Of a DNA stretch of 64,000 nt, positions 18,500-28,624 are shown one piece after another. The position numbers and the translations under genes were made by a program. Source of the stretch: Vibrio furnissii CIP 102972. Its GTDB lineage: Bacteria; Pseudomonadota; Gammaproteobacteria; Enterobacterales; Vibrionaceae. The notes under the pieces are model-generated. The model was not told the DNA's origin, made no database searches, and saw only the letters and a program-made list of their open reading frames with translations. The stretch spans positions 947,695 through 1,011,694 of the forward strand of contig NZ_ACZP01000013.1 of the NCBI RefSeq assembly GCF_000176175.1, read 5' to 3'. Within the stretch, counting starts at the first letter, position 1, and the number at the start of each line of letters is the position of its first letter.

Positions 18500-19759
18500 A
18501 TGGAAGTGTTAAAAGAAAAGAATTTACTAAGCAACATCGGCGTACAAGTCGTGATTGCCATGATTGTTGGTACTGCCGTTGGTGCCAGCATGGGCCATGA
18601 TGCAGCGATGTTCGCCCCACTTGGCGCCATCTTCATCAATTTAATTAAAATGCTCGTGATTCCACTGGTTGCCGTGGCACTGATTTCCGGAGCTGCAGGC
18701 CTCGGTGATAGCCACTCTGCCGGTAAAGTCGGTTTCGTCACGCTGGGCTATTTCGCCGTTACATCCGCGCTCGCCGTAGCGCTGGCCTTGGTGATGGGCG
18801 CTGTGTTCCAACCAGGCATGGGTATCGATGTTTCTGGTGTCGAAGGCATGTTCTCATCGGAATACGCATCAAAAGGTGAACTACCAACTTTCTGGGCGAC
18901 CATCATTGGTATGATCCCAACTAACGTTTTCCAGTCCCTGAACGATGCGAACATCCTGCAAATTCTGGTGTTCTGCCTATTCCTTGGCGTTGCCATTTCG
19001 AAGCAACCTAAAGACAAACGTGATCCTGTCATCAACGGCGTCAACACCATCGTGGATTCTATGGTGTGGATGATCAACAAAGTGATGATCATTGCGCCAA
19101 TCGGTGTTTTTGGTCTGATGGCAGAAGCCGTGGGCACGTTCGGTTTCGGTGCCCTGATGGTGGTCTTCAAACTATTTTTGGTGTACGTGGCAGCGATTCT
19201 GATTTTCGGTTTCGTGGCTTACCCACTGATGATCCAAATCTTCACCAAGACCTCGGCGAAGAAATTTATTATGGCGATGAAAAAGCCGCAAGCCGTGGCG
19301 CTGTCGACCGCGTCATCCATGGCTACGCTGCCGGTCACCATGGACACCGTTGAACACGAGCTGGGCGTTCGTAACTCGACTGCATCGTTTGTTCTGCCGC
19401 TGGGTGCGACCATCAACATGTCGGGCAACGCGATTTACTACGGTTTGGTGGCGATTTTCTTCGCGCAACTGTTCAACATCGACCTCAGCATGGGCGCTTA
19501 CGCCGCGATCATCGTGACTGCAACGCTGGGCGCCGTGGGTCAAGCCGGTGTGCCTGGACCATCATTCCTAGTCGTTGCCGTGCTGCTGGCGGCAGGGATT
19601 CCAATTGAAGGTCTGCCACTGCTGTTCGCTCTGGACCGTATCTTTGACATGATTCGTACTGCGCTAAACATCACCGGCGATGCGGCGTGTGCCGTGATTG
19701 TCGATGCGCTGATCAAAGAAGAAGCGGCTGAGACTGAATACAACAATCAGCAAGCTTAA
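18500..19759 (+). CDS. dicarboxylate/amino acid:cation symporter (SDF/DAACS family)
   Basis: 419 aa from ATG 18500, preceded by an AGAGG ribosome site. The frame could extend 59 codons upstream, but that part lacks membrane character. Family marks include the N-terminal first helix, the serine-rich re-entrant loop ALSTASSMATLPVT (substrate tip HP1) and the NMSGNAIYYG motif for Na+ and substrate binding. It takes up glutamate/aspartate, C4-dicarboxylates or serine/threonine; the cargo cannot be fixed from sequence. A strong terminator follows. Confidence 0.9.
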   Translation: MEVLKEKNLLSNIGVQVVIAMIVGTAVGASMGHDAAMFAPLGAIFINLIKMLVIPLVAVALISGAAGLGDSHSAGKVGFVTLGYFAVTSALAVALALVMGAVFQPGMGIDVSGVEGMFSSEYASKGELPTFWATIIGMIPTNVFQSLNDANILQILVFCLFLGVAISKQPKDKRDPVINGVNTIVDSMVWMINKVMIIAPIGVFGLMAEAVGTFGFGALMVVFKLFLVYVAAILIFGFVAYPLMIQIFTKTSAKKFIMAMKKPQAVALSTASSMATLPVTMDTVEHELGVRNSTASFVLPLGATINMSGNAIYYGLVAIFFAQLFNIDLSMGAYAAIIVTATLGAVGQAGVPGPSFLVVAVLLAAGIPIEGLPLLFALDRIFDMIRTALNITGDAACAVIVDALIKEEAAETEYNNQQA

Positions 19760-19776
19760 CGCTGAATCTCATGCTC

Positions 19777-19803
19777 AAACCGCCCAAAAGGGCGGTTTTT
19801 TTT
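19777..19803 (+). terminator. rho-independent terminator after the symporter gene
   Basis: AAACCGCCC / GGGCGGTTT with an AAAA loop and a run of eight T. It can also terminate weakly on the other strand. Confidence 0.9.
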
Positions 19804-19979
19804 ATCGCCAATATCTGCCCCGCGTGAACAAGGCTCATCACGGGTCATGAAACGCCATCACAGCGCTCAGAATGCAACACTGCACTGGATAAATTTGTTT
19901 CAAAATATCATTTACTGTTTAGCTGACCGCCGTATTTCGTTAGACTGTCAACAAGCTATTAATTGGACGTATCCATACA

Positions 19980-20525
19980 ATGAAACAACTGCTCGACTTC
20001 ATTCCCCTGATTATTTTCTTCGCGTTATTCAAGTTCTACGATATTTACGTTGCGACCGGCGCCTTGATTGCCGCAACAGCGGTTCAAGTGGCGGTCACGT
20101 ACTTCATGTTCAAGAAAGTCGAAAAAATGCAGCTCATCACATTTGCATTGGTGGCGGTGTTTGGTGGCATGACCATTTTCCTTCACGACGACAACTTCAT
20201 TAAATGGAAAGTGACCATTGTGTACGTCATTTTCGCGCTGGGCTTGGCCATCAGCCACTTGATGGGTAAATCTGCGATTAAAGGCATGCTGGGGAAAGAA
20301 ATCACGCTGCCAGAAGCCGTATGGGCCAAAGTGAACTGGGCATGGGTGGCGTTTTTCTCGGTCTGCGCGGTGCTCAATATCTACATTGCTTACCAGCTAC
20401 CGCTCGATGTTTGGGTGAACTTCAAGGTGTTTGGCCTGCTTGCCGCAACCTTCACTTATACCCTGCTCACCGGGATCTACATTTACAAACATTTGCCGAA
20501 AGAACAAAAAAATTCCGGCGAATAA
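19980..20525 (+). CDS. yciB: inner membrane septation protein A (YciB)
   Basis: 181 aa with five membrane segments and the family N-terminus ([20 protein letters not shown]). YciB (IspA/IspZ) works at the inner membrane in envelope and septum formation; its biochemical role is unsettled. Followed by yciA, as in the conserved trp-neighbour yci group of enterobacteria and vibrios. Confidence 0.93.
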   Translation: MKQLLDFIPLIIFFALFKFYDIYVATGALIAATAVQVAVTYFMFKKVEKMQLITFALVAVFGGMTIFLHDDNFIKWKVTIVYVIFALGLAISHLMGKSAIKGMLGKEITLPEAVWAKVNWAWVAFFSVCAVLNIYIAYQLPLDVWVNFKVFGLLAATFTYTLLTGIYIYKHLPKEQKNSGE

Positions 20526-20592
20526 GCCCTCATCCGAGCACTCAAGGATGAACTGGTGACAGAATTATTGTTATAATTCGACCTCTTTTTTG

Positions 20593-20617
20593 CAGCGACC
20601 ACTTTGGTCGCTGTTTT
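20593..20617 (+). terminator. hairpin between yciB and yciA
   Basis: CAGCGACCA / TGGTCGCTG with a three-base loop followed by TTTT. It lies just downstream of a TATAAT box at 20572-20577, so a transcript begun there would meet it at once. Either a yciB terminator or an attenuator for yciA. Confidence 0.5.
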
Positions 20618-20638
20618 GTTTGTTGTGGATGTCAAAAC

Positions 20639-21040
20639 ATGAATCAGGACGTAAACTCACCGCGCGGCCAACTCTTGCTGCGCACGCTGGCGATGCCGGC
20701 AGATACCAACGCCAATGGCGATATCTTTGGTGGCTGGATTATGTCTCAGCTCGACTTAGCCGGTGGGATTCTGGCGAAAGAGATTTCTTGCGGCCGAATT
20801 GTGACGGTTTCCGTTTCCAGCATCACGTTTAAAAAACCCGTGAAAGTGGGTGACGTGGTGTGCTGCTATGGCGAATGTACAAAAATTGGCCGCACGTCGA
20901 TGTCAATCAATCTCGAAGTGTGGGTCAAACCGATCAAAGAAGACGGCATTTTAGACCGTTTCCAAGTGTGTGAAGCCACCTTCAACTATGTCGCCATTGA
21001 TGCCGACGGTCGTCCAAGACCGATCAAGCAAGGAAACTGA
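20639..21040 (+). CDS. yciA: acyl-CoA thioester hydrolase YciA
   Basis: 133 aa single hotdog-fold thioesterase. The N-terminal ANGDIFGGWIMSQLD stretch carries the catalytic Asp and the hotdog helix; VGDVVCCYGE follows. It hydrolyses a broad range of acyl-CoAs in the cytoplasm, probably as a hexamer. Next to yciB and yciI, a conserved neighbourhood. Confidence 0.93.
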   Translation: MNQDVNSPRGQLLLRTLAMPADTNANGDIFGGWIMSQLDLAGGILAKEISCGRIVTVSVSSITFKKPVKVGDVVCCYGECTKIGRTSMSINLEVWVKPIKEDGILDRFQVCEATFNYVAIDADGRPRPIKQGN

Positions 21041-21133
21041 TCACAGAAATATGTGCTTTGTGCTTTAAAAGTCGCTCTGTTTCAGTACATTAAAGCCTAC
21101 ACTTACCGTTACGAAATTTATAAGGATATCCAT

Positions 21134-21430
21134 ATGTGGTACGTCATCTTTTCTCAGGATGTTGAAAACTCACTTGAAAAACGCATGAGTGTTCGCCCAG
21201 CGCACCTTGAGCGCCTGCAAGCGCTGCATGATGAAGGCCGCCTGTTGACCGCCGGCCCCATGCCCGCGATTGATGCAGAGAACCCGGGCGAAGCGGGCTT
21301 TACCGGTTCAACTGTGATTGCAGAATTCGACACTCTGGAAGATGCCCAAGCATGGGCAGATGCGGACCCTTATGTGGGCGCAGGCGTCTATGCCAACGTG
21401 ATTGTTAAACCGTTCAAGAAAGTATTCTGA
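21134..21430 (+). CDS. yciI: YciI-family protein
   Basis: 98 aa from ATG 21134, with an AAGGATA ribosome site; an upstream in-frame extension lacks family similarity. Ferredoxin-like fold with the conserved His (RPAHLERL) and Asp (WADADPY) of the YciI putative active site. The enzymatic function is not established. It ends one base before the lipoprotein start codon, so the two are probably co-translated. Confidence 0.9.
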   Translation: MWYVIFSQDVENSLEKRMSVRPAHLERLQALHDEGRLLTAGPMPAIDAENPGEAGFTGSTVIAEFDTLEDAQAWADADPYVGAGVYANVIVKPFKKVF

Positions 21431-21431
21431 T

Positions 21432-21824
21432 ATGAAAAAATCATCTTTGGGTCTGGCACTGCTTTCTCTTGCAGTACTCGCGGGCTGTAGTTCCAATGGC
21501 GAGCGTGAGAAGAATCTGGAGCTATTGGCTGCCAACCGTGCCAGCATTCTGGGGACCGAACTTCCGCTGGAATATGGCCCACTCAACATTATGCGCGTGA
21601 ATGCCAAAGGCAGCACGATTGAGATGATGATGGTTTACAACACCGATCATCCCGGCGCAAAACCGATTGACCAAGTGTTGCAAAGCAGCATTCATTCGTT
21701 CTGCAATAACTCGGACATTCGCGCCAACCTCGATGTGGGCATCGGCTACCGAATTAAAATGCGCAACAGTCGTGGCCAACTGATGGTGGACCAGCTGGTG
21801 ACCAAAGAGAACTGCAAAAAATAA
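21432..21824 (+). CDS. lipoprotein, GspS/AspS-type secretin pilotin family (probable)
   Basis: 130 aa from ATG 21432. Signal peptide with lipobox LAGC (lipidated Cys19); Ser20 at position +2 predicts outer-membrane sorting. The mature part has two Cys (about residues 99 and 128) that could form the disulfide seen in AspS pilotins, and the GPLNIMRV...IEMMMVYN core resembles that family. Vibrio AspS guides the type II secretion secretin to the outer membrane, and in V. cholerae it lies next to metE, as recalled; metE is the next-but-one gene here. Family assignment is moderate. Confidence 0.72.
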   Translation: MKKSSLGLALLSLAVLAGCSSNGEREKNLELLAANRASILGTELPLEYGPLNIMRVNAKGSTIEMMMVYNTDHPGAKPIDQVLQSSIHSFCNNSDIRANLDVGIGYRIKMRNSRGQLMVDQLVTKENCKK

Positions 21825-21834
21825 CCTTGGCCGG

Positions 21835-21907
21835 CCTTAACCGCCTTGCCTCGTTACACAGCGGTTAAGGTAGAAAAGGAAACAGGAGGCATTGCCTCCT
21901 GTTTTGT
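21835..21907. terminator. inverted repeat and bidirectional terminator
   Basis: A perfect 10-bp inverted repeat CCTTAACCGC / GCGGTTAAGG (21835-21870) is followed by a 10-bp stem AACAGGAGGC / GCCTCCTGTT with a three-base loop (21881-21903). It separates the convergent lipoprotein and chemoreceptor genes. Confidence 0.8.
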
Positions 21908-21920
21908 CTTTCCCGTTCAC

Positions 21921-23843
21921 TCACAATTTAAAGCGACTGACACTCGACACAATCCGCTGGTTGACTTGCGTAATGTCGCCCATACCTTGTGACGTTCGTG
22001 AGCCGATGTCGTCCAATTCAGACACGATGAGATTCAACTCGTTCATGCTCTGACTGACCCCATGGGTGACACTGCTCTGCTCTTCGGCGGCGGTCGCAAT
22101 CTGCGTGCTGAGATCGTTGATCTCGTTGATGAAATTGACCATGTTTTCCAAGCTTTCCGAAACATTTTTCGAGCTGCTGGCGGTGTCATGACAGCGCTGT
22201 TTGGTTTTGCCCATGGAATCGACCACCACCTGATTGCCTTGCAGCAATTTGCCAATCGCGTTTTCAATTTCTTGTGTGCTGTCTTTGGTTCGGTTCGCGA
22301 GGTTGCGCACTTCATCAGCGACAACCGCAAAGCCCCGCCCCTGCTCACCCGCACGCGCCGCCTCAATCGCCGCATTCAGCGCCAATAAGTTCGTTTGCTC
22401 CGCAATTTCACTGATGACCGTCAGCACTGAATGAATGTTTTGTGTCTCGTCGCTCATGCTCTGCACGTTCGATACCGTCGTATCCACATCTTGAATCAGC
22501 GCATCCACCGTCGCCAGCGAGCGCGCCATGATATTGCGTGATTCCACACTGGTGTGATTGGCTTGCTGAGTCAGATTTGACGTGTTCGAAGCATCTGAGG
22601 CCGTTGAACTCGCGGTCGCATTCATCTCCTCCAGTGCCGTCACAATTTGCTCGGTTTCCACCACATGATGACGCAGTTTCTCCGCGTTCAGTTGAGACAA
22701 CTGCTCCACCTCCGCAACATTGGCTTGCAACGTGTCAGAAGCTTGTTTGATGTCCAGCAACATGGTTTGCAAATGGCCGATGAACTGATTCACCCCCTGC
22801 GCAATCTGCCCCAAGTCATCTTGCGATTTGACTTCCAGCCGCTGGGTTAAATCGCCGTCGCCGTTGGACAAGCTGATGATGGTCTGTTTCAACGACAAGA
22901 TGGGGCGATACAGCACTTGAATCACAAAGAAGGCCACCAGCACACTAAGCACCACCGCAATCACACCAATCAAGATTGCCGAGGTTTTGGATGCAGTAAG
23001 CGCGGCGAACGCCATGGCTTTATTTTGGTCGATGACAAAGTACCAAGTTTTATCTGCAACCGGAATTTCGTGAGAAAACAGGATTTTGTCTTCACCATTC
23101 ACGCTGTAGTTTAAGGTCGCCATCGGGGTCGAGGTGATGGTATTCGCAGTGGCTTTAAACCACGCGGGCTCTTTGCTATTTTCGCCCGGTTTGAGCACGC
23201 TGTTTTTTGAGGCCGCCAGCACGGTACCGTCGTGATTGAGAATCATCGCCGATGATCCAGTCAACGCTGTCGCCTTTTCCACCAGCTTGTTCAAAAAGCC
23301 CAAGCGCATGTCCACCCCCAACATGCCGTCATGGGTTTTCTGCACAATGCTGATCCAGTAGATATCCGCGGTAGCACCATCAGAATACGGATCGGTCACC
23401 GCCGGTGTCACCGCCTTGCGACCATCTTGGTAGTAACTCATGGTTCGAATGTCGCCGTTGAACTTGTGATTCGGCCACGCATCGCTGGTCTGGTTCCAGA
23501 AGGCATCCCCGTTGGATTCGAAGCCGATGAATGAACTGCCAGTCGCCAACGAGGTCGCCAGCAGCTCGGCAAACGCGACGTAGTCTTGTGCTGAACTGCC
23601 CGGAAAAGACTGGTTTTGGTACAGCGCACCAATGCCTTTCACCCCTTCAATTTTTTCCTGCAAAAACGTCTGCACCAGTTCCGCTTTATCGGCGGTGTAG
23701 AGCGCCCCAGATTTGGTGATCATCGCGCTGATGACTTCAGATTCTTTGACGTACGACACGTAGCTGGAAATGGCAACCGATGCGCCCACCAGCACCATCA
23801 CCGAGATCAGTAACAGTTGTTTGAGTCCGAGTGTTTTCTTCAT
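21921..23843 (-). CDS. methyl-accepting chemotaxis protein with dCache-type sensor
   Basis: 640 aa. Membrane segment about 10-30, periplasmic dCache domain about 35-275 ([26 protein letters not shown]; the membrane-distal module appears to be the ligand site), second membrane segment about 285-305, HAMP to about 360, then the cytoplasmic signalling domain with the hairpin-tip signature [22 protein letters not shown]. Ligand unknown; dCache receptors often sense amino acids or organic acids. Stand-alone gene, not part of the flagellar island. Confidence 0.94.
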   Translation of the reverse strand: MKKTLGLKQLLLISVMVLVGASVAISSYVSYVKESEVISAMITKSGALYTADKAELVQTFLQEKIEGVKGIGALYQNQSFPGSSAQDYVAFAELLATSLATGSSFIGFESNGDAFWNQTSDAWPNHKFNGDIRTMSYYQDGRKAVTPAVTDPYSDGATADIYWISIVQKTHDGMLGVDMRLGFLNKLVEKATALTGSSAMILNHDGTVLAASKNSVLKPGENSKEPAWFKATANTITSTPMATLNYSVNGEDKILFSHEIPVADKTWYFVIDQNKAMAFAALTASKTSAILIGVIAVVLSVLVAFFVIQVLYRPILSLKQTIISLSNGDGDLTQRLEVKSQDDLGQIAQGVNQFIGHLQTMLLDIKQASDTLQANVAEVEQLSQLNAEKLRHHVVETEQIVTALEEMNATASSTASDASNTSNLTQQANHTSVESRNIMARSLATVDALIQDVDTTVSNVQSMSDETQNIHSVLTVISEIAEQTNLLALNAAIEAARAGEQGRGFAVVADEVRNLANRTKDSTQEIENAIGKLLQGNQVVVDSMGKTKQRCHDTASSSKNVSESLENMVNFINEINDLSTQIATAAEEQSSVTHGVSQSMNELNLIVSELDDIGSRTSQGMGDITQVNQRIVSSVSRFKL

Positions 23844-23888
23844 ATGGGTACTTATCCCTCAGTCTGATGAACGGGCTAGACGACCGAT

Positions 23889-23939
23889 GCTCCCAATTGG
23901 AGCGTCCATCCCGGCTCCCCCGCCGACGCCACATTGGCG
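23889..23939 (-). promoter_or_regulatory. three consecutive hairpins in the chemoreceptor leader
   Basis: Read on the minus strand, the 5' leader holds CGCCA/TGGCG, CGGC/GCCG and GCTCC/GGAGC stems in tight succession, upstream of the start codon at 23843. The high GC content stands out against the surroundings. It does not fit the GEMM cyclic-di-GMP riboswitch pattern I looked for. Confidence 0.4.
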
Positions 23940-23982
23940 ATGAATGAACCTATTGAGAATAGCACTCGTGTGTGACGGTAAA

Positions 23983-24013
23983 AGAAAATAAGGCCTCTTA
24001 ATGAGACCTTATT
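23983..24013 (-). terminator. metE terminator
   Basis: On the minus strand an 11-base stem (AATAAGGTCTC / GAGGCCTTATT, one G-T pair) is followed by a short T-rich tract, directly after metE. Confidence 0.7.
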
Positions 24014-24027
24014 GATAATTTTAATCG

Positions 24028-26322
24028 TTATTCTGCGCTCGGCTGCCATTCGTTGCGCAGCGCTTTGGCCGCCAGCACCATGTGGGTCAGTGCCGCTTCC
24101 ACTTCGGGCCAGTTACGCGTTTTCAAGCCGCAATCGGGATTCACCCACAGGCGCTGTGCCGGAATTTTCTCCGCCGCTTTACGCAGCAAATCCTCAATCC
24201 ATTCTTGCGCCGGAATGTTGGGCGAGTGAATGTCATACACGCCCGGGCCAATCGCGTTCGGGTAATTAAACGCTTCGAAGGCTTTCAACAATTCCATGTT
24301 TGAGCGCGACGTTTCAATGGTAATCACATCCGCATCCAACGCAGCGACTGAATCAATGATTTCGTTGAACTCGCTGTAACACATGTGGGTGTGAATTTGC
24401 GTTTCCGGGCGCGCACTGGCAGCCGAAATCTTAAACGCTTCCACAGCCCAATTGAGATAAGTTTGGTGGTCGCGTTTTTTCAGTGGCAACCCTTCACGAA
24501 TCGCCGGTTCATCAATCTGAATGATGTTGATGCCTGCATCTTGCAGATCCGCCACTTCATCCCGCAGTCCCAATGCCAATTGCTGCGCAATCTGTTTGCG
24601 GGAAATATCTTCGCGTGGGAAGGTCCAGCACAGAATCGTCACCGGCCCCGTCAGCATGCCTTTCATCTGTTTTGACGTCAGCGACTGCGCATAGGTTGAC
24701 CACGCCACCGTGATGGGCTGCTCGCGTTCAATATCGGCCACCACAATCGCAGGTTTCACGCAGCGTGAACCGTAACTCTGCACCCAACCAAACTGCGTGG
24801 TTTGAAACCCTGCCAGATGCTCTGCAAAGTACTCCACCATGTCGTTGCGCTCCGCTTCACCATGCACCAGCACGTCCAGATCCAACGCTTCCTGACGTTT
24901 CACCGCATCGGCAATATGACCTTTCAGCGCGGCGGTGTATTCCGCTTGCGACAAATGTCCCTGACGATAAGCGCTGCGCTGAGTGCGAATTTCACCCGTT
25001 TGCGGGAAAGAGCCGATGGTCGTGGTCGGTAAGAAAGGCAGACCCAACACTTCCGCTTGATGGTGCGCACGCTCAGCGTATGGCGCGCTGCGCTGTGCCC
25101 ACGCTGCCGTGACCTGATTGAGCCTCGTTTGTACTTGTGGCTTATTCACGTGCGTCGCGGTTTTACGCGCTGCAATCGGCTGGCTGTAAGTATCACACGC
25201 CAGAATCGCCGCCGGATCGCCATCCAACGCGCGGCCAAGCAGTGCCACTTCCGTCACTTTTTGTTTGGCAAATGCAAACCAGCTACGCACCTCTTCCGAC
25301 AGGTTTTGCTCCAATTCGAGATCAACCGGACTGTGCAGCAACGAACACGAACTTGCCACCCACAAACGCTCACCCAGCGTCGCTTTGACCGGTTCCAATG
25401 TGTGCAGCAGCGTACTTAAGTCCGCACGCCAAACGTTTCGGCCGTTAACCACCCCCGCCGATAACACCCAGTTGCTTGGCAGTTTGGCGAGCACCTCGTC
25501 CAGTTGCGCTGGCGCTGCCGACAAGTCAATATGCAAACCATTCACCGGCAAGTCGATGATCTTGTCTAGCGTGTCGTGCACTGAATCAAAATAGGTGGTC
25601 AGCAGCAGTTTGACATCGCCCTGAATCACTTGGTACGCCAGCTTGAACGCATCCTGCCATGGCTGTTCCAGTTCGAGCGACAGAATCGGCTCGTCGATTT
25701 GCACCCAAGTCACGCCCTGCTTGGCGAGTTTCGCCAGAATCGCCTGATACGCCGTAAGAACGCGAGGCAGCAATGTGAGGCGATCAAACCCCGCTTCAAC
25801 TTCCTTGCCTAAATACAGGTAGCTCACAGGGCCAAGCAGCACAGGTTTGACATCAAACCCCGCCTTGGTCGCGTCATTGATCTCTTCAAACAGTTGCGGC
25901 CAACTGACGTCAAAGCTGTCGTCGCGGCTAAATTCCGGCACAATGTAGTGATAGTTGGTATTGAACCACTTGGTCATGTCCGATGCAGCGCTGCCGCTAC
26001 AACCACAATGGGTTTGCGACTGACCGCGCCCCACACGAAACAGCGTGTCCAGATCAGGAAACCCGTGACGATGACGCTTTGGCACATGTCCCAACAACAG
26101 CGTTGTGGTCAACACATGGTCGTACCATGCAAAGTCGCCAGCGGTGGCAAAGCTCAGCCCCGCCTCTTTTTGCAACGTCCAGTTGCGCTGACGAATGTCG
26201 CGACCGACGGTCTGAAGTTCTGCTTGATTGATTTCGCCGCGCCAGTATTTTTCCAACGCAAATTTCAGTTCGCGTTTTTCGCCGATACGTGGGTAGCCGA
26301 GGATGTGTGTGGTAGTCGCCAT
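24028..26322 (-). CDS. metE: cobalamin-independent methionine synthase
   Basis: 764 aa from ATG 26322 ([14 protein letters not shown]), preceded by AGAAGGA; the frame runs 7 codons further upstream without conservation. It transfers the methyl group of 5-methyl-THF-polyglutamate to homocysteine. Zn ligands are in HTHMC and NPDCGLKTR, and the N-terminal half shows the duplicated barrel. Preceded by MetJ boxes. Its usual divergent partner metR lies 34 kb away, beyond the flagellar island. Confidence 0.97.
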   Translation of the reverse strand: MATTTHILGYPRIGEKRELKFALEKYWRGEINQAELQTVGRDIRQRNWTLQKEAGLSFATAGDFAWYDHVLTTTLLLGHVPKRHRHGFPDLDTLFRVGRGQSQTHCGCSGSAASDMTKWFNTNYHYIVPEFSRDDSFDVSWPQLFEEINDATKAGFDVKPVLLGPVSYLYLGKEVEAGFDRLTLLPRVLTAYQAILAKLAKQGVTWVQIDEPILSLELEQPWQDAFKLAYQVIQGDVKLLLTTYFDSVHDTLDKIIDLPVNGLHIDLSAAPAQLDEVLAKLPSNWVLSAGVVNGRNVWRADLSTLLHTLEPVKATLGERLWVASSCSLLHSPVDLELEQNLSEEVRSWFAFAKQKVTEVALLGRALDGDPAAILACDTYSQPIAARKTATHVNKPQVQTRLNQVTAAWAQRSAPYAERAHHQAEVLGLPFLPTTTIGSFPQTGEIRTQRSAYRQGHLSQAEYTAALKGHIADAVKRQEALDLDVLVHGEAERNDMVEYFAEHLAGFQTTQFGWVQSYGSRCVKPAIVVADIEREQPITVAWSTYAQSLTSKQMKGMLTGPVTILCWTFPREDISRKQIAQQLALGLRDEVADLQDAGINIIQIDEPAIREGLPLKKRDHQTYLNWAVEAFKISAASARPETQIHTHMCYSEFNEIIDSVAALDADVITIETSRSNMELLKAFEAFNYPNAIGPGVYDIHSPNIPAQEWIEDLLRKAAEKIPAQRLWVNPDCGLKTRNWPEVEAALTHMVLAAKALRNEWQPSAE

Positions 26323-26353
26323 CGCTGAAGTCCTTCTGATCATGGATTAGGGC

Positions 26354-26395
26354 AGACATCCGTGTCTTGTGATTTACCAAGATGTCTGGATGGCT
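26354..26395. promoter_or_regulatory. MetJ boxes upstream of metE
   Basis: Near-consensus met boxes (AGACGTCT): AGACATCC at 26354-26361 (GGATGTCT on the other strand) and AGATGTCT at 26380-26387, each next to a weaker 8-mer. MetJ repression of metE by S-adenosylmethionine is expected. Confidence 0.6.
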
Positions 26396-26491
26396 AAACT
26401 ATCTCGCTCGACGGGGTTGAACTCAACGTCCAAATATTCAACTTGTTTATTAAAAATATTCATGCTGATGGCGAGTTGGATGAGCAGAAAT

Positions 26492-26519
26492 AAAAAAGCC
26501 GCCTGTGAAGGCGGCTTGA
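26492..26519 (-). terminator. terminator at the end of the lateral flagellar laf operon
   Basis: Minus strand: GCCGCCT / AGGCGGC with a four-base loop, followed by TTTTTTA. It closes the leftward lafA-U operon and marks the left end of the flagellar island, about 100 bases from the metE boxes. Confidence 0.88.
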
Positions 26520-26528
26520 ACATCACGA

Positions 26529-26792
26529 TTAATATTGTGCGGCAACCGAGAACATGGCCAGCAAAATACTGCCCCATAAGGGCGCAACCAAATGGCTGTC
26601 TTGACGCGTGCTGAGCGTTCCTTTGGGAAAATTCACCACCACGCGCACGATAAAGTAGTTGTAGCAGAGCAGCAGCATGCCCAGGATAAAGTTGATGATT
26701 TCATCCGGGACTGGCATCAACAGGTAGCCAAAGGTCAGCACGAAGTTGATCAGCGTTAACCAAGCCACCCAGCGGCGTTTGTGTTTAATCAT
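26529..26792 (-). CDS. small membrane protein downstream of lafU
   Basis: 87 aa with two to three hydrophobic segments (about 10-30, 32-52, 68-85) and a basic N-terminus. It overlaps the lafU stop codon by four bases (ATGA) and precedes the operon terminator, so it is co-expressed with the stator genes. No family recognised. The position suggests a role at the motor, but it could be a passenger at the island edge. Confidence 0.7.
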   Translation of the reverse strand: MIKHKRRWVAWLTLINFVLTFGYLLMPVPDEIINFILGMLLLCYNYFIVRVVVNFPKGTLSTRQDSHLVAPLWGSILLAMFSVAAQY

Positions 26793-27763
26793 AACGTTGG
26801 ATTCATCCCTTCATGGCGACGCCGTAGCGACACGTCGTTGGGTGGCTGATTCGCCGCGGCCGCACGTCGTGCCTGCTCTTTGCTGTCTTGCACTTTAGAC
26901 ATCGATACTTGGTCGTTGCTCATCTCACTCGGTGTCGCTAGCCCTCGATACACGGCGCTCAGTTGACGCTGTGCGTCGGAGGTCAGCAGAAAAATCTCAA
27001 TGCGACGGTTCTGACCGCTTTTCGGGTTCTCTGGCAGCAAAGGCGCCGATTCCGCCATGCCCGACACTTGGAAAATCTGTGCTCTCGGCACGCCGCCACT
27101 ATTGAGGAAATATCGAGCCGAGTTGGCTCGGTTGGACGACAGCTCCCAGTTGGTCATACTCGTACCACGAAAGCGCGACGCATCGGTGTGGCCGGTCACA
27201 ATGATCGCATTTTCCACACGGCTAAACACGGGCGCCAGATTCAACAGCAGGTCTTGATAATACGGCGTCATCGACGAACCGCCGCGATTAAACATCGGTC
27301 CTTTATCGGAATCACTGATGATGATTTTCAGGCCTTGCGGTGTGATCTGTACATTGACACTGCCCGCGCCGTCCAATTCATTCACCTGATCTTCAATCAG
27401 GCGACTGAACAGTTCCAACTCTTGGTGTGTATCCACTTCGCCCTCAATCAACGACGCATCACGTATGCGATCAAATTCTGCATCAATGTGAGCAGTGGCG
27501 ATTTGAGGCAATTTAATCGGGCTGATACTGTTGCCCAGCGCATCCACTGATAACGTGTGCGCCTGCACTTCCCCCGTTTGGAAATATTGAATCAGTTGGC
27601 TCCCTTCTTCATCGTCCATCATCGTCAATAGCCACAGGATCAAAAACAGCGCGAACATCGAAATCATCAGGTCGGCCATGGCAACTTTCCAGCCGCCACC
27701 ATGCCCACCACCGTGTCCGCCACGCTTTTTCTTTTTGATAATGGTAACGCCATCCTGACTCAT
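26789..27763 (-). CDS. lafU: lateral flagellar stator protein MotB/LafU
   Basis: 324 aa. A basic Gly/His-rich N-terminus precedes one membrane helix at about 28-48 with Asp31 (MADLMISMF), the ion-carrying residue of MotB proteins. The C-terminal OmpA-like peptidoglycan-binding domain (about 170-270) has GHTDASRF and LSSNRANSARYFL. With LafT it forms the stator. Pairing with a MotA-type subunit fits proton drive, as known for lateral flagella. Confidence 0.92.
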   Translation of the reverse strand: MSQDGVTIIKKKKRGGHGGGHGGGWKVAMADLMISMFALFLILWLLTMMDDEEGSQLIQYFQTGEVQAHTLSVDALGNSISPIKLPQIATAHIDAEFDRIRDASLIEGEVDTHQELELFSRLIEDQVNELDGAGSVNVQITPQGLKIIISDSDKGPMFNRGGSSMTPYYQDLLLNLAPVFSRVENAIIVTGHTDASRFRGTSMTNWELSSNRANSARYFLNSGGVPRAQIFQVSGMAESAPLLPENPKSGQNRRIEIFLLTSDAQRQLSAVYRGLATPSEMSNDQVSMSKVQDSKEQARRAAAANQPPNDVSLRRRHEGMNPTL

Positions 27764-27765
27764 GA

Positions 27766-28623
27766 TTAGCTCCGCAAACTGTCGATCACTTGCTCAAGCT
27801 CAGTGAAGGTTGGCTTGTGATGCAGCTCGATTTGACGTCGCCCCGCATTCACGCACATATGGGGTGAAAGGTTCTGGCAGTAAGCGGAAATGATGCAGCG
27901 CACGCATTGCAGTGGCGCAATTTGTTCTTCAGCGACTTCCTGAATCGCTTGCGACAACGGGCCAAATAGACAGTAGCATCCAAAAATACCGGTAAACGTC
28001 CCTACCAGCGCGCCAGCGATACTTTGACCAATCACGCTCACTTCCGCATCGAGATATTGCATGGTTAAAATGATGCCCATCACCGCAGCCAAGATACCGA
28101 TCCCCGGCATCGCTTCCGCCATGGCGTGCATTTTTTCGGACGGCTTTTTGTACTCTTCCAGCAGCTTCTCGATCTCTTCTTCCAGCGCGGCTTCGACATC
28201 ATGCGCCGACATTTTGGAGCTGATGATTTGACGGAACGAGTCGACAATAAACTTCAGCGTGTTTTCATCACGCGTGATGGACGGATACTTTGCAAAGATA
28301 TTGCTGCTTTCCGGATTCTCCACATGCGCATCAAGCGCCTTGAGGTTTTGCATTTTCGCCACATTGATCAGTTCAAACATCAAAGACAACAAGTCCTGAT
28401 AATACTGACGATCGTATGTGCTCTTACTCAGGCTGATCTTCACCTGTTGTAACATCAACTTGAGCGTGGCGGTCTTGCTAGCGATGATCATGCCGCAAAT
28501 GGCACACCCAAAAATGATCGCAATTTCAGCCACGCTGATCAGCGCGCCCAATCGGCCGCCATGCAAAACAAATGACACAGCAATAATAATCAGTATGACG
28601 ACAAACGAAACAATCTGTTTCAT
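27766..28623 (-). CDS. lafT: lateral flagellar stator protein MotA/LafT
   Basis: 285 aa from ATG 28623; a GTG four codons upstream is also in frame, but the AGGTGG ribosome site favours 28623. Four membrane helices, with the large cytoplasmic loop (about 60-165) between helices 2 and 3, and AMPGIGILAAVMGIILTM as helix 3. The ribosome site lies over the sigma-factor stop, implying coupled translation. Partner of LafU. Confidence 0.93.
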   Translation of the reverse strand: MKQIVSFVVILIIIAVSFVLHGGRLGALISVAEIAIIFGCAICGMIIASKTATLKLMLQQVKISLSKSTYDRQYYQDLLSLMFELINVAKMQNLKALDAHVENPESSNIFAKYPSITRDENTLKFIVDSFRQIISSKMSAHDVEAALEEEIEKLLEEYKKPSEKMHAMAEAMPGIGILAAVMGIILTMQYLDAEVSVIGQSIAGALVGTFTGIFGCYCLFGPLSQAIQEVAEEQIAPLQCVRCIISAYCQNLSPHMCVNAGRRQIELHHKPTFTELEQVIDSLRS

Positions 28624-28624
28624 A

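Noticed and set aside
23844..24027. Possible GEMM cyclic-di-GMP riboswitch before the chemoreceptor
   Set aside because: The conserved GEMM core bases could not be found; kept only as unassigned hairpins.
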